Assembly: GCA_017456605.1 (NCBI GenBank)
Contig: JAFTJA010000009.1
Coordinates: 1 to 44,187 of the forward strand
Source: Clostridia bacterium
GTDB taxonomy: Bacteria; Bacillota; Clostridia; Monoglobales; Monoglobaceae
Direction of reading: 5' to 3'
DNA length: 44,187 bases
The notes under the pieces were generated by a model. That model saw only the letters and a list, made by a program, of their open reading frames with translations, did not search any database and was not told the origin of the DNA. Below are positions 1 to 8,319 of the stretch, piece by piece. The position numbers and the translations under genes are program-made. The first letter of the stretch is position 1, and the number at the start of each line of letters is the position of its first letter.

Positions 1-747
1 GGCGGTGTTGCAGGTGACGATATTACACAGGGTCTTCCCCGTGTTGAAGAACTTTTTGAAGCAAGAAAGCCCAAGGGCCTTGCTATTATCGCAGAAATCG
101 GCGGTCGCGTGAAGATTTCCGAAAACAAGAAGAAACGCGAAGTTACCATTCTTAATGACGAAATCGGCGACAGTGCAACATATCTCATCCCTTATGGCTC
201 ACGTATCAAGGTGAGAGAAGACCAGATTATTGTTGCCGGTGATGAGCTCACAGAAGGTTCAATCAATCCTCACGATATCCTTGCTATCAAGGGCTACACA
301 GCTGTTCAGGATTATCTCATTCAGGAAGTTCAGCGTGTTTATCGCCTCCAGGGTGTTGATATCAACGATAAGCATATCGAGGTTATTATCCGCCAGATGA
401 TGCATAAGGTAAAGGTTGAAGATGCTGGTGATACAAATCTTCTTACCGGCTCTTTGGTTGAACGTTATGAACTTGAGAGAATCAATGACCGTGTCCGCCA
501 GGACGGCGGCCGCGAGGCAGAATATTCGGAAGTTCTTATGGGTATCACAAAGGCAGCTCTTGCTACAGACTCGTTCTTGTCAGCTGCTTCCTTCCAGGAA
601 ACAACCCGTGTTCTCACCGAGGCTGCAATCAAGGGCAAGATTGACCCGCTTGTTGGTCTTAAGGAAAACGTTATCATCGGTAAGCTTGTTCCTGCAGGTA
701 CAGGTACAGCTCAATACGGCGAAGTTGATGTTGTTCCGTCAGTATAA
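1..747 (+). CDS. rpoC: DNA-directed RNA polymerase subunit beta', C-terminal part
   Basis: This is the 3' end of rpoC; the reading frame is open from base 1, so the gene enters from the left edge and 248 codons are visible. The motif [20 protein letters not shown] at the very start is the conserved trigger-loop-proximal beta' segment. It is followed by AEIGGRVKI, the downstream hammerhead-like beta region, and the C-terminal [33 protein letters not shown] and [21 protein letters not shown] blocks. The protein is the clamp subunit of RNA polymerase. A terminator follows directly. Any upstream rpoB lies outside the window. Confidence 0.98.
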   Translation, partial: GGVAGDDITQGLPRVEELFEARKPKGLAIIAEIGGRVKISENKKKREVTILNDEIGDSATYLIPYGSRIKVREDQIIVAGDELTEGSINPHDILAIKGYTAVQDYLIQEVQRVYRLQGVDINDKHIEVIIRQMMHKVKVEDAGDTNLLTGSLVERYELERINDRVRQDGGREAEYSEVLMGITKAALATDSFLSAASFQETTRVLTEAAIKGKIDPLVGLKENVIIGKLVPAGTGTAQYGEVDVVPSV

Positions 748-764
748 TCAAAATAAATAAACAC

Positions 765-796
765 AAAAAGGTGTTCCTTATGGAGCACCTTTTTAA
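765..796 (+). terminator. rho-independent terminator after rpoC
   Basis: Stem GGTGTTCC / GGAGCACC (one G.U pair) flanked by A5 on the left and a T-run on the right, 18 bp after the rpoC stop. The run of A before and T after suggests it can also work in reverse. Confidence 0.85.
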
Positions 797-831
797 GTTT
801 GAAAAAGAATTAACAATTTTTGCTTTTCTTC

Positions 832-860
832 TTGAATTCTTGCCAAAAAGGTGATATTAT
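832..860 (+). promoter_or_regulatory. sigma-A promoter for the decarboxylase operon
   Basis: TTGAAT (832-837), 17-bp spacer, TATTAT (855-860). It lies between the rpoC terminator and the first gene of the oad cluster and would start RNA near 867, giving a leader of about 40 nt before the first AUG. Confidence 0.6.
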
Positions 861-905
861 GTTAAATGGATAAGATTTGAATTCAAATGAAAGGAGGCGT
901 CTGTT

Positions 906-1178
906 ATGTCCAACACTTTCGTTTGCCTTATGGGTATGGGAACAGTATTTATCGGGCTTATCTGTATAGTTTTTATTTGTAGCTTTATAAGTTTTGTGAT
1001 AAGACTTTTCACAAAAAAGGCACCGATAGCACCGGCAAAAGCGACAAATACTGCCAATGCGGCTGCACTCCATATACAGGACAAGCAGGCAATAATTGCC
1101 GGAACATGCGCAGTTATCGCTGAAGAATTGGGAACAGATGTGAGCAACATAAGGGTTTTATCCTTTAAAAGAATTTAG
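906..1178 (+). CDS. sodium pump decarboxylase, gamma-like (OadG family) subunit
   Basis: A 90-aa protein with one N-terminal membrane segment (about residues 7-34, ending in RLFTKK), an Ala/Pro/Thr-rich linker, and a short cytoplasmic tail (IIAGTCAVIAEELGTDVSNIRVLSFKRI) typical of the C-terminus of OadG/MmdD-like subunits. In the known complexes this subunit anchors the carboxyltransferase to the membrane-embedded beta subunit. The assignment rests on architecture plus position: it heads an operon with biotin carrier, beta and alpha subunits. The RBS AAAGGAGG ends 8 nt before the ATG. Gamma subunits diverge strongly, so sequence evidence alone is modest. Confidence 0.75.
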   Translation: MSNTFVCLMGMGTVFIGLICIVFICSFISFVIRLFTKKAPIAPAKATNTANAAALHIQDKQAIIAGTCAVIAEELGTDVSNIRVLSFKRI

Positions 1179-1242
1179 TATTGCTCAAATCCCGCCAAAA
1201 GACTTGGCGAACATTAAATAGAAATTTGGAGGTATTCAAAAA

Positions 1243-1599
1243 ATGAAAAAGTATAAAGTAAACGTAAACGGAACAGCTTATGAAATCGAAATCGAGCTTA
1301 TGAGTGAATCAGAAGCAGCTGCTTCAAAGGCACAGGCTCCCGCAGCTCCTGCTGCTGCACCTGCTCCTGCTCAGGCACCCGGAGCAGGCGAAGAAGTTAA
1401 GGCTCCTATGCCCGGCACAATCCTTTCTGTAAATGTAAAGGCTGGCGACACTGTAAAAAAAGGCCAGGTTCTTATGATTCTTGAAGCAATGAAAATGGAA
1501 AACGAAATCATGGCAGGTGCTGACGGCACAGTTACAGCTGTTATGGTGAATGCAGGCCAGGCTGTTGAAGCAGGCGCTGCTCTTTGCACAATTCAGTAA
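1243..1599 (+). CDS. biotin carboxyl carrier subunit of the decarboxylase
   Basis: A 118-aa biotinyl protein. Residues 1-20 form a short beta-rich start, residues 25-50 are an Ala/Pro-rich flexible linker (APAAAPAPAQAPGAG), and residues 52-118 are a biotin/lipoyl domain with the biotinylation site EAMKMEN (Lys84). In the family the biotin carries CO2 from the alpha-subunit carboxyltransferase site to the beta subunit. The alpha subunit of this operon has no biotin domain of its own, so this free-standing carrier is its natural partner. RBS TTTGGAGG precedes the ATG. Confidence 0.93.
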   Translation: MKKYKVNVNGTAYEIEIELMSESEAAASKAQAPAAPAAAPAPAQAPGAGEEVKAPMPGTILSVNVKAGDTVKKGQVLMILEAMKMENEIMAGADGTVTAVMVNAGQAVEAGAALCTIQ

Positions 1600-1624
1600 T
1601 ATACGGAAAGGCTGTTGAAATATT

Positions 1625-3241
1625 ATGAAAAAACGAATTTTCGCTGTCCTTTTGGCTATACTTTTGATTGCTATTTCTGCACTTCCCTGCTTTGCAGCGG
1701 GCGAGGGCGAGCTTTCATTTGCTGCCAAAAATGCGGCTTATGACCCTGATACAAAAACCATTTCATTTACTTTGGCAAACACTTCAATGACCGAGGCATA
1801 TATACAGACCATCACCTTTGTTTGTGACGCAAATGAAGTAGGCCTTGAATATGGTGGAATCCAATACGGAGCGCTTCTTGCTGCTGGCCAGGAGGTCGTT
1901 CTCAAAGTAAATGCAGAAATCCCTGACTACAACGCGGACAAGCTCCCCAGCTTTGGCATTACTCTCAACTGTATGCCCAACACAAACTCGGTTGACCTCA
2001 CTGCACAGCACGAGCTTTCCGATATAAAAATCGACAATATCTTTGCATCTGATGCAACTCCTATGGAAGCAATCAAAAACTTCCTTGCCCAGACGGGTTT
2101 TGCAGCAATTTTTGCTGACTGGAAGATAGTTGTTATGCTTCTTATCTCATTTGTGCTTATGTACCTTGCAATAGTTAAAAAGTTTGAGCCGCTACTCCTT
2201 CTTCCTATTGCATTCGGTATGCTTCTTACAAACCTCCCTGGTGCTGACATGTTCCACGAAGAGCTTTTTGCAGACGGACATGTTCATTGGGAGCTTTTTG
2301 GTGCAACAAATTCTGTTACCCCCGGTCTCATTGACTATCTTTACCTTGGTGTAAAGCTGGGAATTTATCCTTGTCTTATATTCCTTGGTGTTGGTGCAAT
2401 GACCGACTTTGGTCCGCTGATTGCAAACCCCAAGAGCCTTCTTCTTGGCGCAGCTGCTCAGCTTGGTATCTTTATTACTTACATTGCAGCAACATCTTTC
2501 TTTGGTTTTACACCGGCGGAAGGTGCTTCAACGGGTATTATCGGCGGCGCTGACGGTCCGACTGCTATATTTGTTACCACAAGGCTTGCTCCGCATCTTC
2601 TTGGACCAATCGCTGTTGCGGCATATTCATATATGGCGCTTGTCCCTGTAATTCAGCCGCCCATTATGAAGCTTCTCACCACCAAGAAAGAACGCCAGAT
2701 TGTTATGAAGCCTCTCCGCGAGGTTTCAAAGACCGAGAAGATTATCTTCCCTATTGCAATCACAGTTTTCGTTGCACTTCTTGTTCCGTCAGCAGCTCCG
2801 CTGGTTGGCGCGCTTATGCTTGGTAACCTCGCAAAGGAATGTGGTGTAACAGAAAGACTTTCAAAGACTGCTCAAAACGAGCTGATGAATATTGTTACAA
2901 TATTCCTTGGCATCTCGGTTGGTGCAACAGCTACGGCTGATACATTCCTCGCTCCAAAGACTTTGGCAATCATTGTTGTAGGTGTGGTTGCGTTCGCTGT
3001 TGGCTCGGCAGGCGGTGTTCTTCTTGCGAAGTTTATGAATTTGTTCCTGAAGAACAAAATCAATCCCCTCATCGGCTCGGCAGGTGTTTCGGCTGTTCCT
3101 ATGGCTGCTCGCGTTTCGCAGACTGTTGGACAGAAGGAAAATCCGGCAAACTTCCTGCTTATGCACGCTATGGGCCCCAACGTTGCCGGCGTAATCGGCT
3201 CTGCTATCGCAGCAGGCGTTCTTATCGCATTGTTTGGTTAA
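1625..3241 (+). CDS. oadB: Na+-translocating decarboxylase beta subunit with exported N-terminal domain
   Basis: A 538-aa membrane protein. From about residue 147 it matches the OadB/MmdB/GcdB family: an N-terminal amphipathic start ([13 protein letters not shown]), repeated membrane segments, and the signature [12 protein letters not shown] at about 305-316 with the key Asp310. The family decarboxylates carboxybiotin and couples this to Na+ export. The odd part is residues 1-146: a signal peptide (MKKR, hydrophobic stretch, cleavage near CFAA-GEG) followed by a roughly 115-residue beta-rich domain ([20 protein letters not shown]) that ordinary OadB proteins of about 375-430 aa lack. The frame is continuous, so this looks like a real fusion. 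It lies between the carrier and alpha genes. Confidence 0.92.
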   Translation: MKKRIFAVLLAILLIAISALPCFAAGEGELSFAAKNAAYDPDTKTISFTLANTSMTEAYIQTITFVCDANEVGLEYGGIQYGALLAAGQEVVLKVNAEIPDYNADKLPSFGITLNCMPNTNSVDLTAQHELSDIKIDNIFASDATPMEAIKNFLAQTGFAAIFADWKIVVMLLISFVLMYLAIVKKFEPLLLLPIAFGMLLTNLPGADMFHEELFADGHVHWELFGATNSVTPGLIDYLYLGVKLGIYPCLIFLGVGAMTDFGPLIANPKSLLLGAAAQLGIFITYIAATSFFGFTPAEGASTGIIGGADGPTAIFVTTRLAPHLLGPIAVAAYSYMALVPVIQPPIMKLLTTKKERQIVMKPLREVSKTEKIIFPIAITVFVALLVPSAAPLVGALMLGNLAKECGVTERLSKTAQNELMNIVTIFLGISVGATATADTFLAPKTLAIIVVGVVAFAVGSAGGVLLAKFMNLFLKNKINPLIGSAGVSAVPMAARVSQTVGQKENPANFLLMHAMGPNVAGVIGSAIAAGVLIALFG

Positions 3242-3303
3242 AAGCATAATCCAAAGGGGCGCCTTCGTACCCCTTTAACACCATAGAAAGGAGAATTTGA
3301 CTT

Positions 3304-4701
3304 ATGTCAAAAGTATATATTACAGACACAATTCTTCGTGATGCTCATCAGTCTCAGGCTGCAACACGTATGAGAATTGAAGATATGATTCCGGCTCTCG
3401 AGATACTTGACAAGGTTGGCTACTGGTCACTAGAGTGCTGGGGCGGTGCTACCTTTGATGCTTGTATGAGATTTTTAAACGAAGACCCATGGGAAAGACT
3501 TAGAACTCTCAAAAAACATCTTCCCAACACAAAACTCCAGATGCTCTTCCGTGGTCAGAATATTTTGGGCTACAAGCACTATGCTGATGACGTGGTTGAA
3601 GCATTCTGCAAAAAATCAATCGAAAACGGCATTGATGTTATTCGTGTTTTTGATGCGCTCAACGACGTTAGAAATCTGGAAGCTGCTATCAAATATGTAA
3701 AGCAGTATGGCGGACATCTTGAAGCGGCTCTCAGTTATACAGAAAGCCCTGTCCACAACGAAGACTATTTTGTTGACCTCGCTTGTCGCCTTGAAGAAAT
3801 GGGCGCTGACTCAATCTGTATCAAGGATATGGCAAATTTGCTTCTTCCTTACAGCGCATACAGCCTTGTTAAAAAGCTGAAAGAAAAGGTTGGCGTTCCC
3901 ATCCACCTGCATACCCACAACACAGCGGGTACGGGCGATATGACAAACCTTATGGCAATTCAGGCAGGGGTAGACATTGTTGACTGTGCACTGTCACCAA
4001 TGGCAAACGGCACATCAAACCCCTCAACCGAAAGCTTGGTGGCTACTCTCCGCGGAACAGACCGCGACAGCGGCCTTGACCTTGGCCTTTTGAGCGACGC
4101 AGCAAGCCATTTTAGAGGCATTGCCCAGAAGATGAAAGCGGAAGGCACTCTTGACCCCAAGGTTTTGAATGTTGATTCAAACACACTTCTTTATCAGGTT
4201 CCGGGCGGAATGCTTTCAAACCTTATTTCACAGCTCAAACAGGCAAATGCCGAAGATAAGTATTATGAAGTTCTTGCAGAAGTTCCAAGAGTCCGTGAAG
4301 ACTTCGGCTTCCCGCCACTTGTAACACCTACAAGCCAGATTGTTGGTACTCAGGCAGTGCTCAACGTTCTTATGGGCAGATACAAGATGATTTCAAAGGA
4401 ATCAAAAGGTCTTCTCCGTGGCGAATATGGTCTTCTTCCCGGCAAGGTGAATGAAGAAGTCCGCAAAATGGCAATCGGTGATGACGAGGTTGTTACTGTA
4501 AGACCTGCAGACCTTCTTGAGCCAGAGCTTAAAAAATACCGCGAAGAAACAAAGGGAATAGCAAAATGCGAAGAGGATGTTCTCAGCTATGCGCTCTTCC
4601 CGCAGGTTGCAAAGAAGTTCTTTGAAACCCGTGATGCGGCACCGAAAGCTGTTGCAGACGAAAGTGGTGTAAGAACCCTCTTTGTAGAAGATTTATCCTA
4701 A
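3304..4701 (+). CDS. oadA: oxaloacetate decarboxylase alpha subunit (carboxyltransferase)
   Basis: A 465-aa carboxyltransferase-domain protein of the OadA/pyruvate carboxylase family. TDTILRDAHQS (residues 7-17) is the DRDAHQS-type start of the TIM barrel; SICIKDMANLLLP holds the conserved Lys174; HLHTHNTAGTGD (201-212) holds the metal-binding His pair; the C-terminal conserved region (GLLRGEYGLLPGKVN) is present. It transfers CO2 from oxaloacetate to biotin, releasing pyruvate. It ends without the biotin domain seen in single-chain OadA, which is supplied by the separate 118-aa gene upstream. RBS AAAGGAG before the ATG. Another keto-acid substrate cannot be excluded. Confidence 0.94.
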   Translation: MSKVYITDTILRDAHQSQAATRMRIEDMIPALEILDKVGYWSLECWGGATFDACMRFLNEDPWERLRTLKKHLPNTKLQMLFRGQNILGYKHYADDVVEAFCKKSIENGIDVIRVFDALNDVRNLEAAIKYVKQYGGHLEAALSYTESPVHNEDYFVDLACRLEEMGADSICIKDMANLLLPYSAYSLVKKLKEKVGVPIHLHTHNTAGTGDMTNLMAIQAGVDIVDCALSPMANGTSNPSTESLVATLRGTDRDSGLDLGLLSDAASHFRGIAQKMKAEGTLDPKVLNVDSNTLLYQVPGGMLSNLISQLKQANAEDKYYEVLAEVPRVREDFGFPPLVTPTSQIVGTQAVLNVLMGRYKMISKESKGLLRGEYGLLPGKVNEEVRKMAIGDDEVVTVRPADLLEPELKKYREETKGIAKCEEDVLSYALFPQVAKKFFETRDAAPKAVADESGVRTLFVEDLS

Positions 4702-4713
4702 ATTCTAAAATTT

Positions 4714-4745
4714 ATCCGGGCATCGCTTAGATGTCCGGATTTTTA
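4714..4745 (+). terminator. rho-independent terminator of the oad operon
   Basis: Stem ATCCGGGCAT / ATGTCCGGAT with one G.U pair and a 7-nt loop, then TTTTA. It starts 13 bp after the oadA stop. Confidence 0.85.
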
Positions 4746-4837
4746 TTTTTCAAAACAAAGGCTCTCTCGGCACCTAAAAGTTCAGATTGCATAAAATAAG
4801 TATCAAGAGGATTTTTGGAGAAAGGAGTTTTTTTGAT

Positions 4838-5344
4838 ATGCTTGAAATTTTTGATGCAATTGCGTATGTGCGTGGCGGCAATCTTGCCCCGGAGGTAAGC
4901 GGAACGGTTAAATTCTGGGGCGTGGATGAGGGCAGCTGGGTTGAGGTGGAAATTTTTGGGCTCCCCGAATTTCAGGAGGCCACAGAAAGAACGCCGCAAA
5001 TCGGGCCATTTGGATTTCACATCCATGAAAATGATACCTGCGGCAGCATACATCGGGACCCTCCCTTTGAGGCTGCGGGCGGGCATTGGAACCCTGATGG
5101 TGAGCAACACGGCAACCATGCGGGGGACTTCCCGGTGCTTTTTTCAAACGGCGGAACGGCGAAAATGCTGTTTTTCACCGACCGATTTTTCCCTGAAGAA
5201 ATAATCGGCAGGTCGGTGGTAATACATCAGTCCCCTGATGACTATGTTACACAGCCGTCGGGCAGCGGCGGAAAAAGGATTGCATGCGGAAGCATTGAAA
5301 GAGGGATGAACGCTGAAACAAATAATCAAACGGCAAAAGCCTGA
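4838..5344 (+). CDS. sodC: Cu/Zn-type superoxide dismutase family protein, no signal peptide
   Basis: A 168-aa protein of the Cu/Zn SOD family. All expected metal ligands are visible: Cu ligands H61 and H63 (FHIHE), bridging H83 (GGHWNP), Zn ligands H91, H94 and D97 (EQHGNHAGDFP), and Cu ligand H130 (SVVIHQSPDDY). The active-site Arg147 and the disulfide pair C68 and C150 (IACGSI) are also present. The family turns superoxide into oxygen and peroxide. The start at 4838 is chosen because AAAGGAG lies 10 nt upstream; an in-frame ATG at 4787 has no RBS. With this start there is no signal peptide, whereas bacterial SodC is normally exported. It appears to be monocistronic. Confidence 0.85.
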   Translation: MLEIFDAIAYVRGGNLAPEVSGTVKFWGVDEGSWVEVEIFGLPEFQEATERTPQIGPFGFHIHENDTCGSIHRDPPFEAAGGHWNPDGEQHGNHAGDFPVLFSNGGTAKMLFFTDRFFPEEIIGRSVVIHQSPDDYVTQPSGSGGKRIACGSIERGMNAETNNQTAKA

Positions 5345-5366
5345 CGGAACTTCGTCAGGCTTTTTT
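5338..5366 (+). terminator. terminator overlapping the sodC stop codon
   Basis: Stem GCCTGACG / CGTCAGGC with a 6-nt loop, followed by T6. The left arm contains the TGA stop of the dismutase gene. Confidence 0.9.
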
Positions 5367-5404
5367 GGGAAAGCAGAACCATAGAGATATTTTTAATATT
5401 TAAT

Positions 5405-5583
5405 GAAATATCTCGCTTTGCTCGATATGAAATAATTTACTCCGTAAATTGTGAAATAGAAAACTAAAGTTTTCTGTGAAACAAAATAAATCCTTTATCA
5501 CACGCCGTAGGCGTATTTCATATTGCGTAGCAATATTTCACGAACGAAGTGCATTTCACAAATCCTGAAAGGATTTATTTCAT
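5405..5583. repeat. string of short palindromes separated by TGAAAT/ATTTCA spacers
   Basis: No ORF. A chain of perfect small hairpins: AATTTAC/GTAAATT (5434-5450), GAAAAC/GTTTTC (5459-5474), ACGCC/GGCGT (5502-5514), ATATTGC/GCAATAT (5520-5536) and AAATCC/GGATTT (5560-5576), plus a weaker ATATC/GATAT (5408-5428). Most are separated by TTTCA or TGAAA. A 13-bp arm pair (5484-5496 with 5568-5580) encloses the last four. This has the look of an intergenic repeat family (REP or MITE-like). I cannot count copies outside this window. Confidence 0.75.
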
Positions 5584-5585
5584 TG

Positions 5586-5616
5586 AAAAAACGACAAGTT
5601 GTAACTTGTCGTTTTT
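5586..5616 (-). terminator. terminator downstream of tRNA-Glu, symmetric
   Basis: Stem AACGACAAGTT / AACTTGTCGTT with loop GTA, flanked by A-run and T-run so it could act on both strands. On the minus strand it directly follows tRNA-Glu. Confidence 0.8.
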
Positions 5617-5617
5617 C

Positions 5618-5692
5618 TGGTGACTCCTAGGGGATTCGAACCCCTGTAGCCGCCGTGAGAGGGCGGAGTCTTAACCACTTGACCAAGGAGCC
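5618..5692 (-). tRNA. tRNA-Glu (anticodon CTC)
   Basis: The cloverleaf is on the minus strand. Acceptor GGCTCCT pairs with AGGAGTC (one G.U), the anticodon stem CCGCC/GGCGG encloses loop CTCTCAC giving anticodon CTC, the T loop is TTCGAAT, and a 3' CCA is encoded. CTC reads GAG. A tRNA-Glu(TTC) is normally also needed and is not in this window. Confidence 0.95.
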
Positions 5693-5714
5693 ATATTAAA
5701 TTTGTTCCCTTGTA

Positions 5715-5740
5715 TAAAACCCGTGTATAAAACACGGGCT
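5715..5740 (-). terminator. weak hairpin between the two tRNA genes
   Basis: On the minus strand, stem CCCGTGT/ACACGGG with a 5-nt loop is followed by TTTTATA. It sits between tRNA-Met and tRNA-Glu and may be a processing or partial termination signal. Confidence 0.45.
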
Positions 5741-5748
5741 TTATTGGG

Positions 5749-5825
5749 TGGTAGCGGTAACTAGATTCGAACTAGTGACACTACGGGTATGAACCGTATG
5801 CTCTAGCCAACTGAGCTATACCGCC
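5749..5825 (-). tRNA. tRNA-Met (anticodon CAT)
   Basis: Cloverleaf on the minus strand: acceptor GGCGGTA/TACCGCT, anticodon stem TACGG/CCGTA around loop TTCATAC (anticodon CAT), T loop TTCGAAT, encoded CCA. The acceptor starts with a G.U pair, and there is no run of three G-C pairs in the anticodon stem as in initiator tRNA. The elongator form is therefore the better call. Confidence 0.92.
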
Positions 5826-5854
5826 ATATGCTTGTCCGCACTTGGGACCTTTCT

Positions 5855-5883
5855 ATGTTACCACAAAAGGTTGCGCTTGTCAA
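5855..5883 (-). promoter_or_regulatory. sigma-A promoter for tRNA-Met/tRNA-Glu
   Basis: Minus strand TTGACA (5883-5878), 17-bp spacer, TAACAT (5860-5855). It lies 30 bp before the tRNA-Met 5' end. Confidence 0.8.
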
Positions 5884-5954
5884 TAGGAAAATGAAAATTT
5901 TTTAAGATGCTTCATAAGCAACAAGAAAGAAGAGGATTTGATTTTGCAGATGGT

Positions 5955-7019
5955 TTATTCCTCCCCAAAAGAATGTTCCTTATATGACACATAAAAATTC
6001 ACAAGGAGCAGTGTGATAACAGGGGCAAAAATCATTCCCGCTATACCAAAAAATCTCAGACCTACGTATACGCTTATCAGGGTGAGAATGGGGTGGATTC
6101 CTATTTGCTGGCTGACTACCTTCGGCTCGGCAAGCTGACGTACAACAAATACAAGAGCCTGAATGATGAGGAGGGACACAAAAGAATATATATCCCCGTA
6201 TGCAAGGGAGGCAAGGGACCAGGGAAGGAGAATTATTCCCGTGCCAAAAAACGGCAGAGCGTCAACAAGTCCGCAAATCAGCCCCCACAAAAGGGCATAG
6301 TCCTTGCCCACAATCCAAAGACAGACCGAAACCAAAACCGCAGTCAACGACATCAATATAAGCTGCGCCTTTAGATAGGAAGAAAAGGCGTGAGTGAGAA
6401 AGCTTTTTGTTTTGGCCAGCACTTTCATAGCTTTTTGGGGAAAAAGTTCATGGAGGAAGTTTGAAATCAGGTTGTAGTCCTTTGTGAAGAAAAATGTTCC
6501 TAAGATGAACATCACAATAAAAAGAGCCATATTCGGCAGTGCTCCTGCAAAGCTTTTGGCGGCGTCAAGGGCAGCAGAGGTTACTTTAAGGGATAGCTCT
6601 TTTGAGTATGCCTGAAAGTTCCCTGAAATTCTGTCCAGAAAGGCGGAAACGTCAGGGGATAAGCTCAAGCGAAAGCCGTTGTATTTGTCGGCAAGGTATG
6701 AAAGCTGCTGCTGAAAGGAACGGATTGCTGTGGGCAGGGTGGTAATCAGGTTTTTTGCCTGAGAGAAAAGCTGAAAGGACAAAAAGAGAACGGCTCCTGT
6801 GCCTGCTGCTACGATCAGTGTCGAAATAATTGCGGAACTGATACTGCGGCTTACATGGAATTTCTTTTCAAGCTTTTTCACAATTTTCTGGCAAGGGGTT
6901 GCCACAATAAAAGCAACAACAAAAGGTGCAAAAATCTTTAGCAGAAAAGGAAACAGGAATAGCCCTATGGCTATCCCTGCAAGTGTCAATGTGTATTTTA
7001 TTATTTTTTCTGTTTTCAC
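5955..7019 (-). CDS. AI-2E family / YtvI-like membrane permease
   Basis: A 354-aa protein with several membrane spans of the AI-2E transporter family. Hydrophobic segments flank a central soluble stretch, and the C-terminal hallmark is FVVRQLAEPKVVSQQIGIHPILTLISVYVG followed by GIAGMIFAPV. The N-terminal LKIFAPFVVAFIVATPCQKIVKKLEKK resembles the YtvI subgroup annotated as a sporulation membrane protein in clostridia; substrate and exact role are unknown. The start is a GTG at 7019-7017, preceded by AAAGGAGAG. It follows apgM by 27 bp on the same strand, so the two are probably co-transcribed. Confidence 0.82.
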   Translation of the reverse strand: MKTEKIIKYTLTLAGIAIGLFLFPFLLKIFAPFVVAFIVATPCQKIVKKLEKKFHVSRSISSAIISTLIVAAGTGAVLFLSFQLFSQAKNLITTLPTAIRSFQQQLSYLADKYNGFRLSLSPDVSAFLDRISGNFQAYSKELSLKVTSAALDAAKSFAGALPNMALFIVMFILGTFFFTKDYNLISNFLHELFPQKAMKVLAKTKSFLTHAFSSYLKAQLILMSLTAVLVSVCLWIVGKDYALLWGLICGLVDALPFFGTGIILLPWSLASLAYGDIYSFVSLLIIQALVFVVRQLAEPKVVSQQIGIHPILTLISVYVGLRFFGIAGMIFAPVITLLLVNFYVSYKEHSFGEE

Positions 7020-7046
7020 CGCAAACTCTCCTTTTGCGGCAAAAAA

Positions 7047-8249
7047 TTATCTTCCTAAGAGCTTTTCAATAAGGGTGTAGCCGTGCTCTACGGTTATGCC
7101 CGTTTTCTTTGCGTTTGCCTCGGTGTAGGAGGTGCTTTTTGGCTCTGTCTTTGTGCCGCTTTTATATATTATATACGGCACGGGGTCAGAAGTATGCGTT
7201 TTGATTGCAAGTGGCGTGGGGTGGTCGGGCATAATTAGCATAGCAAATTCCTCGCCGTCTTGGCGCAGTGCGTCAAGGATGGGTGCTACGATTTTTTCGT
7301 CAATCAACTCAATGGCGCGAACTTTGTTCTCAATCTCACGTCTGTGACCTGCTTCGTCAGGAGCCTCAAGGTGTACATACAAAAAGTCTGAGCCACTGCG
7401 AAGTGCCTTTATGGCAGCTTCTGCCTTGCCGTCAAAGTTAGTATGCACATTTCCTGTTGCACCTATAACATCAATCACCTCAAGACCTGCGCCTGTGCCT
7501 ATGCCTTTGATAAGGTCAACGGCTGAAACAACGCTACCTGAAATTCCATAAAGGTCGTGGAATGTGGCGAGGTTGGGCTTTGTTCCATTGCCCCAAATCC
7601 AGATGGAGTTTGCCGGGCGGAGGCCACGCTTTTTGCGGTCAAGGTTCACGGGATGGTCTTTTAAGATTTCATAGCTTTTCTTCATCAGGGCAAGGAGTGT
7701 TTCGTCCTTGGGAAGATAGTCGGTCACCTTTCGGTCGGAAATATCGTGGGGTGGTGTAAGGGAGAATTTGTTCTCCTTGTTGTGCCACACCATAAGGTGA
7801 CGGTAGCTGATTCCGCTGAAGAATTCGTATTCCTCTGTTCTGAGGGCGTCGTTCACTGCTTTGATAAGCTGAGTGGATTCTTCGGTTGTGATTTCGTCCG
7901 AGCTGTAGTCAATCATTGTTTTTTCTTCATAGGGCTCGTCTTCTGACAGTGTCACCACATTTGTGCGGAATGTTGTGTCAGAAAGTTCAAGATGAACGCC
8001 CATTGAAAGAGCTTCAAGGGGTGAACGGCCAGTGTAGTATTTTTGTGGGTCATAACCAAAGACTGCAAGGTTTGCAACGTCGCTTCCGGGAGGAAGGTTT
8101 TCAGGAACTGTGGTCACCATACCCATTTCGCCCAAAGATGCAAGGCTGTCGATGTTTGGTTTTTTTGCAACCTCAAGGGGCGTTTTGTTTCCAAGTTCGG
8201 GGACGGGCGTATCTGCTGCACCGTCACAAAGAATAACTATGTATTTCAT
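7047..8249 (-). CDS. apgM: cofactor-independent phosphoglycerate mutase (ApgM family)
   Basis: A 400-aa alkaline-phosphatase-superfamily enzyme. The N-terminus MKYIVILCDGAADTPVPELG carries the first metal Asp, LPPGSDVANLAVFGYDP carries the catalytic Ser56 and Asn60, and IMPDHPTPLAIKTHTSDPVP near the C-terminus carries the metal-binding Asp and His residues. The family converts 3- and 2-phosphoglycerate in glycolysis without 2,3-bisphosphoglycerate. It is the archaeal-type (ApgM) branch rather than the roughly 510-aa GpmI branch, a form also common in clostridia. The RBS is a weak AAAGGCG. A promoter lies at 8291-8319. Confidence 0.92.
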   Translation of the reverse strand: MKYIVILCDGAADTPVPELGNKTPLEVAKKPNIDSLASLGEMGMVTTVPENLPPGSDVANLAVFGYDPQKYYTGRSPLEALSMGVHLELSDTTFRTNVVTLSEDEPYEEKTMIDYSSDEITTEESTQLIKAVNDALRTEEYEFFSGISYRHLMVWHNKENKFSLTPPHDISDRKVTDYLPKDETLLALMKKSYEILKDHPVNLDRKKRGLRPANSIWIWGNGTKPNLATFHDLYGISGSVVSAVDLIKGIGTGAGLEVIDVIGATGNVHTNFDGKAEAAIKALRSGSDFLYVHLEAPDEAGHRREIENKVRAIELIDEKIVAPILDALRQDGEEFAMLIMPDHPTPLAIKTHTSDPVPYIIYKSGTKTEPKSTSYTEANAKKTGITVEHGYTLIEKLLGR

Positions 8250-8290
8250 AATTTGTCATCGCCTTTCAAAAATTGAGTGTGAATGACTAT

Positions 8291-8319
8291 ATTATATATA
8301 TAGGAAGAAAAAAAGTCAA
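8291..8319 (-). promoter_or_regulatory. sigma-A promoter of apgM-ytvI
   Basis: Minus strand TTGACT (8319-8314), 17-bp spacer, TATAAT (8296-8291). The -35 box is part of one arm of the perfect palindrome at 8315-8337, so any hairpin or protein at that palindrome would touch this promoter. Confidence 0.7.

Noticed and set aside
4787..4837. Upstream in-frame ATG adding 17 residues (HKISIKRIFGERSFFD) to the dismutase
   Set aside because: There is no RBS before it, and the added residues are neither a signal peptide nor conserved; AAAGGAG lies just before 4838.
5405..5583. A CRISPR array
   Set aside because: The shared words are only 5-6 bp, the hairpins differ and the spacing is irregular; there are no direct repeats of 25-40 bp with unique spacers and no cas genes.
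6093..6374. 93-aa plus-strand ORF opposite ytvI
   Set aside because: It is a shadow of the membrane protein gene on the other strand, with no RBS.
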